Shown here in pieces: positions 7,718 to 15,400 of a stretch of DNA of 28,878 bases; the stretch's first letter is position 1; every line of letters starts with the position of its first letter. Where the stretch lies: NCBI GenBank assembly GCA_016929795.1, contig JAFGIA010000309.1:1-28878 (forward strand), given 5' to 3'. This DNA comes from Anaerolineae bacterium. Lineage in GTDB: Bacteria; Chloroflexota; Anaerolineae; JAAYZQ01. Position numbers and translations under genes: made by a program. The notes under the pieces are model-generated. The model searched no databases, was not told where the DNA came from, and was given only the letters and a program-made list of their open reading frames with translations.

Positions 7718-7746
7718 TTGTCCGCCTTTGCCTTTTCGAGTACAAT
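7718..7746 (+). promoter_or_regulatory. Promoter of the Nudix-abgA-MttB cluster
   Basis: TTGTCC (7718-7723), 17 bp, TACAAT (7741-7746), giving a leader of about 65 bases before ATG 7817. It is divergent from the promoter at 7613-7641. Confidence 0.6.
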
Positions 7747-7816
7747 GAGGGCGGCAGGCATCTCGGGTCACAGGAAGCAGTGTGAACCGATTCGTGCGAA
7801 AGAAAGAGATACGCTG

Positions 7817-8314
7817 ATGGTCGATACGACGCTCGTACTGCCACTGATCGGCCGACCGGTGCGCGAGGTGCTGCTCGGGCACAAGCGGGTGGGGTTTGGG
7901 GCGGGCAAGCTGACAGGGGTAGGTGGCAAGATCGAGGTGCACGAGACGCCGGCTGCCTCGGCGGCGCGCGAGGTAGAGGAAGAGATCGGGCTGCGCGTGC
8001 GACCCGAGGCGTTGCAGCTGGCCGCCACGCTCGACTTTCGCTTTCCCCACAGGCCCGACTGGAGCACGGTGATGTACGTTTTTCGCACCTGGGAGTGGCA
8101 GGGGGTGCCGGCAGCAGGGCGCGAGATCGTGCCGGCTTGGTACGCGGTGGACGCCATCCCGTACGGCGAGATGTGGGCGGACAGCACTTACTGGCTGCCG
8201 CGGGTGCTTGCCGGCAAGCAGGTGCGTGGCCTGTTCTATTTCGCAGCCGACAACGAGACAGTGGCACGTGCAGAGCTAGAAGAGTGGGGCGACGAATGCG
8301 CCGAGGGGGTTTGA
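7817..8314 (+). CDS. MTH1-like Nudix hydrolase, putative 8-oxo-dGTP diphosphatase
   Basis: 165 aa from ATG 7817. The Nudix box is complete: Gly37, Glu43, Arg51-Glu52, Glu55-Glu56, Gly58 (GxxxxxExxxxxxxREUxEExGU). It is preceded by VGFGAGKLTGVGGK, which closely matches the MTH1/NUDT1 substrate loop. The C-terminal segment IPYGEMWADSTYWLP also follows human MTH1; Trp120 and Asp122 correspond to MTH1 Trp117 and Asp119, while the second Asp (120 in MTH1) is Ser123. MTH1 hydrolyses oxidised purine nucleoside triphosphates to protect DNA. The stop overlaps the abgA-like start (TGATG, 8312-8316), so it is first in a translationally coupled unit. The ribosome site is weak (AAAGAGAT). Confidence 0.9.
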   Translation: MVDTTLVLPLIGRPVREVLLGHKRVGFGAGKLTGVGGKIEVHETPAASAAREVEEEIGLRVRPEALQLAATLDFRFPHRPDWSTVMYVFRTWEWQGVPAAGREIVPAWYAVDAIPYGEMWADSTYWLPRVLAGKQVRGLFYFAADNETVARAELEEWGDECAEGV

Positions 8315-9651
8315 TGGGTGATCTGTCCAGGGAGGGGATGCGCGAGATCGAGCGCGCTGTGAAAGCGGTTGAGAATAGGGTGGTGGCCTACCGGCGCGAT
8401 TTTCACCGGCACGCCGAGTCAGGCTGGACTGAGTTTCGCACAGCATCGCTCGTGGCGCGGCGGCTGGCAGAGCTGGGGTGGGAGGTGAGCGCTGGCAGTG
8501 TGGTGGTCGACTCGGATGCACGTATGGGCCTGCCGCCGGGAGAAGATCTGGAGGCGCACCGAGAACGGGCCCGGGTGCAGGGCGGCGATGCAGAGTATCT
8601 GGAAGCGATGCGCGGCGGCCTGACGGGTGTGGTGGGGGTGCTGCGCGCTGGCGATGAGCGCACGCTCGGGCTGCGGCCAACCGTGGCGATTCGGTTCGAC
8701 ATGGATGCCCTCGACCTGGTGGAGAGCAAGAGTGAGGCACACAGGCCGGCGCGCGAGGGGTTCCGGTCGGTGAACGAGGGCGCGTGCCACGCGTGCGGGC
8801 ACGATGGGCACACGGCGATCGGCCTCGGGCTGGCCGAGGTGCTCTCGAATCTGCGCGGCAGGCTGCACGGCACGATCAAGCTGATCTTTCAGCCGGCGGA
8901 AGAGGGAGTGCGCGGCGCAAAGGCGATGGTCGCCGCCGGGGTGGTGGATGATGTCGACTATTTGCTGGGGCTGCACCTCTACAGTGGGTGGGAGGTGGGC
9001 CAGGTTGAGCCGGGGCGGAGCGGCTTTCTCGCCACGAGCAAGTTCGATGCGCTGATCACCGGTGCGCCGGCACACGCGGGCGGTGCGCCGAATGAGGGCA
9101 AGAACGCTCTCCTTGCGGCGGCGACGGCGGTGCTGAATCTGCACGCGATTCCTCGACATAGGGATGGCGCGACGCGTATCAACGTCGGGCGCCTGGTGGC
9201 GGGTACGGGGCGGAACGTGGTGCCGGGCCATGCGCGCCTGGTGATCGAGACGCGCGGGCAGACGACGGCCCTAAACGAATACATGGTCACCCAGGCAGAG
9301 CAGGTACTGCGCGCGGCGGCCGAGATGCACGGCTGCACGATCGAGATCTGGCAGATGGGTGGGGCGCAGAGCGGCGACAGTGACCAGGCGCTCGCGGAGC
9401 GGGTGGCGGCTGTCGCCAGGAGGATCGACAGCCTATCGGTGCGGGCGCCGGAAGAGAGCGGCGGCAGTGAGGATTACACGTACATGATGACGCGTGTTCA
9501 GGAGAGGGGCGGCCAGGCAACCAACATTGGCCTGGGGGCCGATCTGGGCGGGTGGGGACACCACACTGCCGAGTTTGACATAGACGAGCGGGCGCTGCGA
9601 TTGGCGGTGGTGCTGTTGGCCGGGACAGTTGCCGACTTGATGGCCAGGTAG
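8314..9651 (+). CDS. abgA: M20-family amidohydrolase, AbgA-like (p-aminobenzoyl-glutamate hydrolase type)
   Basis: 445 aa from ATG 8314, overlapping the Nudix stop by one base. Metal-binding motifs are ACGHDGH (residues 160-166), QPAEEG (193-198) and GLHLYSG with His221. The N-terminus FHRHAESGWTEFRTASLVARRL, the internal RMGLP and the FDMDALDL segment follow E. coli AbgA closely, as do ATSKFDA and VGRLVAGTGRNVVP. AbgA with AbgB cleaves p-aminobenzoyl-glutamate, a folate breakdown product. No AbgB partner or AbgT transporter is in the window, so it may act alone or on another N-acyl amino acid. It is cytosolic with no signal peptide. The next gene starts 49 bases later behind a perfect palindrome. 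Confidence 0.88.
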   Translation: MGDLSREGMREIERAVKAVENRVVAYRRDFHRHAESGWTEFRTASLVARRLAELGWEVSAGSVVVDSDARMGLPPGEDLEAHRERARVQGGDAEYLEAMRGGLTGVVGVLRAGDERTLGLRPTVAIRFDMDALDLVESKSEAHRPAREGFRSVNEGACHACGHDGHTAIGLGLAEVLSNLRGRLHGTIKLIFQPAEEGVRGAKAMVAAGVVDDVDYLLGLHLYSGWEVGQVEPGRSGFLATSKFDALITGAPAHAGGAPNEGKNALLAAATAVLNLHAIPRHRDGATRINVGRLVAGTGRNVVPGHARLVIETRGQTTALNEYMVTQAEQVLRAAAEMHGCTIEIWQMGGAQSGDSDQALAERVAAVARRIDSLSVRAPEESGGSEDYTYMMTRVQERGGQATNIGLGADLGGWGHHTAEFDIDERALRLAVVLLAGTVADLMAR

Positions 9652-9662
9652 GCTAAAAGATC

Positions 9663-9682
9663 GGAAGGCTGGCCAGCCTTCC
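9663..9682. repeat. Perfect 20-bp palindrome
   Basis: GGAAGGCTGG is followed directly by its reverse complement. It lies 12 bases after the abgA-like stop and 18 before the next start, without a T-run, so it is not a standard terminator. It could be an operator or an mRNA-processing site. Confidence 0.7.
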
Positions 9683-9700
9683 AGTTGAGGAGAGAGGGCG

Positions 9701-11605
9701 ATGGGGGTAGATCTGAGCGAGATCACGAGCTTCTTGGCGGTGTCTGACGAACTGGGGACAGCGGGACAGCCGACGCGCGAGCAGTTGGGGGCGGTGGCGG
9801 CGGCGGGTTATGAGGTGGTGATCAATCTGTCAATGCCCGATTCGACCGGCGCGCTGGCTGACGAGGCGGGCGTGGTGGTGGCGCACGGCATGGAGTACGT
9901 GCACATCCCCGTGGTGTGGGAGCGACCTACGGTGGAAGATGTGGAGCGTTTTTTCGTCGCGATGGAGCGCCACCATGGGCGGAAGGTGTTTGTGCACTGC
10001 GCCATGAACATGCGGGTATCATGTTTCATGTGGCTCTACCGCGTGGTGATCGAAGGGGTGCCGCTCGATGAGGCGACGCGCACCATGGCGCGCATCTGGC
10101 AGCCGGACGACGTGTGGCAGCATTTTCTGGAGCGTGCACTGGCACACTATGCCCGACAGCGGCCTGCACGTCGCACACAGCGCCGGGCGAGCATCATCCG
10201 CCCCTCGTTGACGGTGCTGAGCCCGGCCCAGATCGAGGAGGTGCATGATCACTCGCTGCGTATCTTGTCGACGGTGGGCGTGCGCGTTGATTCGGAGCGA
10301 GCGCTCAACCTGCTGGCACGCGCCGCCGGGCAGTCGCGCGTCGACGGTAGGATGGTGCGCTTGCCTGCGGAGCTGGTCGAGTGGGCGCTGCGCGCCGCGC
10401 CACACGAGGTGATGGTGCACAACCGGAAGGGCGACGTCGTCTTTCGATTACCAGGTGAGGCGCGTTTTGGGATCGGTGTCACGTCGCTCTATTACCAGCA
10501 GCCCGAGACGGGCGACGTGGTGCCCTTTGCGCGCGAGCACATGGCACTCATGGCGCGCCTGGGCGAGGCGCTGCCGGCGTTCGACGTGGTGTCAACCGTC
10601 GGCATCGTCCAGGATGTGCCGCCCCACCTCTCGGATCTGTACGGCACCCTGGACATGGTCGCCAATACGACCAAGCCGCTTGTGATTCTCGTATCAGATG
10701 AACAGGCCTTCCCCCTTGTGATTGACCTGCTTGAATACCTGGTAGGTGGGCTGGGTGAGCAGCCATGGGTGTTACCCTATTTCAACCCGATCAGTCCGTT
10801 GGTGATTAACGAGGGGACCGCCGACAAGCTATTCCTGTCGGCCACGCGGGGCATTCCGTTCATCTATTCGAACTATGGCATGGCCGGTGCGTCGACGCCG
10901 ATCTCACCGTCGGGCGCGCTGGCGCTGCTCAACGCCGAGCTCCTGGCGGGGCTGGTGCTCGGCCAGTTGGTGCGTGAGGGAACGCCAATGCTGCTCGGCT
11001 GCCTGCCTGCCTATTTTGATATGCGTGGTATGGGTAGTTTCTACGATGCACACAGCTATGTGATCGACCTGGCATGTGCGGAGATGATGGAGCACTACCG
11101 CTTGCCGCATGTCGGAACATCGGGCGCGGGCATGGGCTGGCGTGCCGATCTGATCGCCGCCGGGCACCAGTGGGTTAACCACCTGGCGAGCTGCGTGGGC
11201 AAGGTGGGGCTGGCGCCGTTCGTGGGCGATAATCTCGGGTCGAAGGCCTTCTCACCCGAGATCGTCGTGTACGCCGCCGAGGTGATCGAGCAGGCGCGCC
11301 GCTTTGCCTACGGTTTTGATCTGAATGACGAGGCGGTGGGCCTGGCCGAGATCGCGGCAGTGGGGCCGGGAGGTGATTATCTGACGTCAAGGTCAACTCT
11401 TAAAAAGATGCGCCACGCCTACCACCAGAGCCGCATCTTTCCCAAGCTGACGCTCGAAGAGTGGCAGGCGCGCGGTCGGCCCGAGGCGGGCCAGGTGCTG
11501 CGCGATCACACGATCCGGCTGCTGGCGGAAGCACCAGCCCCGGATGGCCATGACGAGCTGGTGGCGCGTGGGGAAGCCTTCATCGGCGCGTCTGGCCTCG
11601 GCTGA
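9701..11605 (+). CDS. Fusion of a phosphatase-like domain with an MttB-family methyltransferase
   Basis: 634 aa from ATG 9701 after GGAGAGAGGG. Residues 1-150 form a dual-specificity-phosphatase-like domain: FLAVSDELGTAGQPTREQL, VINLSMPDS and the loop VFVHCAMNMR with Cys100 and Arg105. The loop spacing is Cys-x4-Arg rather than the usual Cys-x5-Arg. After an Arg-rich linker (151-165) comes a complete MttB domain (about 170-634), starting LSPAQIEEVHDHSLRILSTVGVRV and ending with VGPGGDYLTSRSTLKKMRHAYHQSRIFPKLTLEEW. MttB proteins transfer a methyl group from trimethylamine or another quaternary amine to a corrinoid protein. There is no in-frame amber codon, so it belongs to the non-pyrrolysine branch, like glycine-betaine methyltransferases. 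No corrinoid protein or reactivase is nearby. The substrate and the reason for the fusion are unknown. Confidence 0.88.
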   Translation: MGVDLSEITSFLAVSDELGTAGQPTREQLGAVAAAGYEVVINLSMPDSTGALADEAGVVVAHGMEYVHIPVVWERPTVEDVERFFVAMERHHGRKVFVHCAMNMRVSCFMWLYRVVIEGVPLDEATRTMARIWQPDDVWQHFLERALAHYARQRPARRTQRRASIIRPSLTVLSPAQIEEVHDHSLRILSTVGVRVDSERALNLLARAAGQSRVDGRMVRLPAELVEWALRAAPHEVMVHNRKGDVVFRLPGEARFGIGVTSLYYQQPETGDVVPFAREHMALMARLGEALPAFDVVSTVGIVQDVPPHLSDLYGTLDMVANTTKPLVILVSDEQAFPLVIDLLEYLVGGLGEQPWVLPYFNPISPLVINEGTADKLFLSATRGIPFIYSNYGMAGASTPISPSGALALLNAELLAGLVLGQLVREGTPMLLGCLPAYFDMRGMGSFYDAHSYVIDLACAEMMEHYRLPHVGTSGAGMGWRADLIAAGHQWVNHLASCVGKVGLAPFVGDNLGSKAFSPEIVVYAAEVIEQARRFAYGFDLNDEAVGLAEIAAVGPGGDYLTSRSTLKKMRHAYHQSRIFPKLTLEEWQARGRPEAGQVLRDHTIRLLAEAPAPDGHDELVARGEAFIGASGLG

Positions 11606-11682
11606 GTTGCCTATGTTGTAATCCTCTGGATTGTGCCTTGCGCAACCTGGGGAGCGCGGTACAGTGGCCGGTGTCGCTTTCT

Positions 11683-11711
11683 TGACTCCTTGCTGTTTCG
11701 GTGATATACTG
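11683..11711 (+). promoter_or_regulatory. Strong promoter of the GH25-like gene
   Basis: TTGACT (11683-11688), 17 bp, TATACT (11706-11711) with TGA as extended -10. The start of transcription is predicted near 11718, about 50 bases before ATG 11770. Confidence 0.8.
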
Positions 11712-11769
11712 GCGCTGTCAGTGACGCGGATCCTTGCTGGTGTCTATCGTTGGCGACGGAGGAGAAAGG

Positions 11770-12351
11770 ATGATCCCAGGGTTCGACGTATCCAAGTATC
11801 AGCGTGGTCTCGATATGGCAGCGGCTGCCGATACCGGGATGCAATTCGTCATCGTCCGCGCTTCCACAGGGATCGAGGTCGACCCGGTGTGTGCCGAGCA
11901 CCTGCGCGGCGCAGAGGGCAGGATGCTGCGCGGCACCTACCACTCGCTACAGCCCGGCGACCCGGTGGCGCAGGCAACGACCTACTATCGAGCGCTGATT
12001 GAGTCGAATGGTTTTTTGACCGAGCTGCCGCCTGTCGTCGGTGTCGAAAAGCCTGGAACCACCGAGGATATGGTGCATGGCTTTCTCGATTCTTTCTCCT
12101 GGTTATGGGGGCGCCCTCCCCTGGTCTACACCTCGCGCTCCAAGTGGCACTCGCTGGTTGGAGTGGGTGCTGCGTGGGCCAGCCAGTATGGCCTGTGGGT
12201 GGCACACTGGAACGTGGGGCAGCCAGATCTGCCCATTCCGTGGGCCGACTGGATCTTGTGGCAGCACACCATCGGCTGGGTTCCCTTCTGGCCGCGGCGC
12301 ATCGATCTCGACTGGTGCACCGAAGAAACCTGGGCCAGCTTTGTCAGGTAA
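11770..12351 (+). CDS. GH25-type lysozyme-like protein with altered active site
   Basis: 193 aa from ATG 11770, with GGAGGAGAAAGG directly before it. GH25 features are the N-terminal GFDVSKYQ (Asp6), RASTG in place of the usual KATEG, a YHS stretch after strand three, LPPVVGVEKPG (Gly91-Val-Glu93), and the closing WQHTIGWVPFWPRRIDLDW. In active GH25 muramidases the Glu is preceded by Asp-x (DxE); here that Asp is Gly91, while Glu93 remains. No signal peptide or membrane segment is visible, unusual for a peptidoglycan hydrolase, so it may be inactive, released by lysis, or act on another glycan. It is monocistronic and convergent with the A2M gene; the hairpin at 12375-12405 lies between them. 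Confidence 0.8.
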   Translation: MIPGFDVSKYQRGLDMAAAADTGMQFVIVRASTGIEVDPVCAEHLRGAEGRMLRGTYHSLQPGDPVAQATTYYRALIESNGFLTELPPVVGVEKPGTTEDMVHGFLDSFSWLWGRPPLVYTSRSKWHSLVGVGAAWASQYGLWVAHWNVGQPDLPIPWADWILWQHTIGWVPFWPRRIDLDWCTEETWASFVR

Positions 12352-12370
12352 CCAGCACATCAGGTTAAGA

Positions 12371-12405
12371 AAAAGGCCGCGCGCAGGCTCAACCTGCGCG
12401 CGGCC
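12371..12405 (-). terminator. Rho-independent terminator of the A2M gene
   Basis: GGCCGCGCGCAGG (12375-12387) pairs perfectly over 13 bp with 12393-12405, loop of 5. On the minus strand the stem is followed by TTTTTCTT (A-run at 12368-12374 on the plus strand). It lies 22 bases after the A2M stop. On the plus strand there is no T-run, so termination of the GH25 message there would be weak. Confidence 0.85.
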
Positions 12406-12427
12406 GTAACTTGCCCGATCTTGCGGC

Positions 12428-15400
12428 CTATGGCGTCACTTTGATACTTGCCGGCGCCGACATGGCGCTGATGCCTGGATTGTAATAGTCGTACGCGCTG
12501 CTCGGCGGCGTCTGCGCCTTGATCGGGTAGCGGGCGCGGATGCGGTAGCTGAACTCGAGCACCTGCCCCGCCTTCAGGTCCTCCAGGTAGACGATGATCT
12601 GCCGCCCTGTCAGGTCAAAGCGCGAGATTTTCGCTCCCTCGTACTCCTGCGGCAGGTCCGTGTGGCGCGCCACCAGGTCGGCCAGGTCCTCGCTCGCCAC
12701 TTCGAATCCGGGCGGCACGCCCAGGTCGACGATTGCCTGGCGCGCTGCACCTTGCTTCAGCTCGAGGCGCACCGACACTTCGACTGTGTCATTCACCGCC
12801 AGCTCGGTGCGGTCGTAGGCCACGTCGATGTTCATCAGCGGCTCGCCTTCGACGAAGGCAGGCACCTTGTCCCACGGCACATAGTAATGCGTGCTCACTT
12901 GATACATCAGGTTGCCCTTGCCCTCGATGGCGATGCGCAGGTGGTTGTCGCCGGTCACCGGCTTGTCGGTAAAGCTCACGAACTGGACCACGTCGAAATT
13001 CTCCTCCGTGATCTGGATCGGGTCTACCTCTTCGCCATTCAGGCTGACGCGCACCGTCGCGTCGGCTCCCTCGCCCCCCTTGGCGACGGACAGGAGCAGC
13101 GCCTTCAGCGTCTGCACCGTCGCCTGCGTCGAGTGCCAGGTGCCATAGCTGTCTTTCTGCTGGATCAAGTACGTCAGCGCCTGGTTCGCCAGCTCGGTGT
13201 GCTCTCCGGCATTGAGAAAGGCGTATGCTGCCAGCGCCGTCGTCTCGATCGAGCCGGTCTGGCCTGTGCCGCCCATGAACGTCGCCACGCCGCTCTTCCA
13301 GTAGGCCCCGTTGCCCTCGATCTGGGCCATGTCGGCCAGCGCGTCGAGCGCTTGCTCTGTCGCGCCGCCGTCGGGGTCCGCCTCCACCAGCGCGTTCGCC
13401 ACCAGCGCCAGCGCATAGGGGTCCTCCGCCTCGCGCCACAGCTCGCGCACATAGTCGAGCCCACGCTGCGTGCCTGCCTGGTCCTCGTACCCTGCCTGGG
13501 TGAGTGCCCACACGATGTAGGCTGTCACCGGCAGCCGGGCGTTGCCCAGGCTCGACCACGACTGCTCGTGCACCAGCCCCTGGTCGTTCTCCCAGCTTCC
13601 GTCGCTCGCCTGCTGCGCCAGCAGCCAGTCAGCCGCACGGTCGATCATTGCCTCGTCCACCGGGTGCACACGGCTCATGTCGCTGAACTCCATCAGGCCG
13701 TAGGCGGTTAGCATCCTGTCTGCCGGGGGCGACCCAAACAGGCTGAACCCGCCGCCCGCCACCTCGAACGTGGTCAGGCGCTGGTAGCCGAGGTTGATAT
13801 ATTGCTCGGCTGTCATCTGTACTTCCGGGCTCGTCTGCCCCGTGTTCTTCAAGTAATCGAGTACAAGCACGTTCGGGTAGGTCGCGCTACTCGTCTGCTC
13901 AAAACAGCCGTAGGGCATCCGCAGCAGCGCCTCCAGCCCTTCGACCACCTGGCTCAGGATGCCGGGGTAGACCTTGACCAGGATCTGGGCTGTGCCCGGG
14001 ATCGCCTCGGCCGGGATCGAGATCGTCGCGTCGACCTCCGCCGTGAGCCGGTCCGACAGGGTGTGGTCGAGGCGCTTGCCGTCAGGCACCACTTGCACGT
14101 CGTGGCGCAGCGTGGTGGCGTCGCTCATCTTTTCGCCCGTGGCATGCACAACCGGCCGGAAGCGACCCTGTGTGGCGACAACCTTGATCGGGAAATAGAC
14201 CACGGTCACGTCACCAGGCTCGACGTCAACCACCTGCTCGGCGGAGCCAACCATCTCGAACCACTCCTCTGCTTCGAGCTCCAGCCGTACCTGCTGCCCT
14301 GTGTCAAGATAGTTGTACACTGCCACCGGCATCGACACCTCATCGCCCTGCGTCAGGGCCAGCGGCAGGTCAATGTCGACGAAAAAGTCCTGAAAGACGC
14401 GGATCGGCGCTGTCGCCGAGCCAAGGCGGCCGTCCTGCGCGCTGGCGAGCGCTGTCAGCCGCCAGGTGGTGATCGTGTGCGCCATCTCCAGGTCGGTGGT
14501 CCAGCGGCCATCGTCGCCGGTCACCGCCTCGGGGTTCCAATACATCGTCTCGGGGAAGAACTGGCGCAGCAGGGGCGAGTCCCCGCCCTGCGCCTCTCCG
14601 CCCGCTGTGCTGGCTTCGGCTTGTTTGGCGGCCTCTGGTGCCTCTTTCGGCGTCGGTGCCGGCGCGGCGCCGCGAACGACGGCATCGAACGCCACTTCCT
14701 CAACCATCATCGGCGGTTCCATGCCGAGCATACCCCCCTCATTCATCATTGCACTCGAGGCCACCGTCGCGACCACGGCCACAGGGCCGGCGATCAGGAA
14801 GAGGGCCATGAGCGCCACAAACCCGGCACCGGCGAGTGCCCACCTATCACGCCGGAAGGCGAACCCTGCCGCCCGGGCGCCAAAGGCGAGGGGCAGCGCC
14901 AGGTAGCCGAGCACAAAGAGAATGATCGTCGCGGTTGCCGGCTCCCCAACGTTGCCGGCTGCAATCGTCACAAAGAGGAGGGGCAGCAGCAGGGCGTAAA
15001 CGACCAGCAGGCCGACTGCTAGGCCAAGCGGTACCTCGTCGCGGCGCACGGCGCGCACCGCCAGCCCGATCGTGCCGGCGATACCGCCCAGGAGCGCCGG
15101 CCCTGCCACGCAGAGGAGCAGCAGCCCGAGTTCTTCGATCAGGTAACCCAGCTTGTCGATCGGCGTATCAGCCCAGGGTGCGCCGGGGATCGGCACCACC
15201 CACAGGATGAGCGCCAGCCAGAGCACAACCAGGAAGGGCACGCCGGCTCCGACCACCAGCGAGCGGCCGAGCACGCCGTCGCGCCGCAGGCTGTAGCCGA
15301 CGGCGACGACGAGGGCGAGGGGAATGAGCAGGAGCAGGACGTAGAGCGTGCGGCTCAGGCCATCCAGCAGGCTGGCCTGGCGCGCCTCCGCCTCGCGCTG

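Noticed and set aside
7579..7761. A 60-codon minus-strand frame upstream of the winged-helix-like gene
   Set aside because: It runs through the divergent promoters at 7613-7641 and 7718-7746, so it is very unlikely to be translated.
9701..11605. A pyrrolysine (amber) codon in the MttB domain
   Set aside because: The frame is continuous with no in-frame TAG before the stop, so it is a non-pyrrolysine member.
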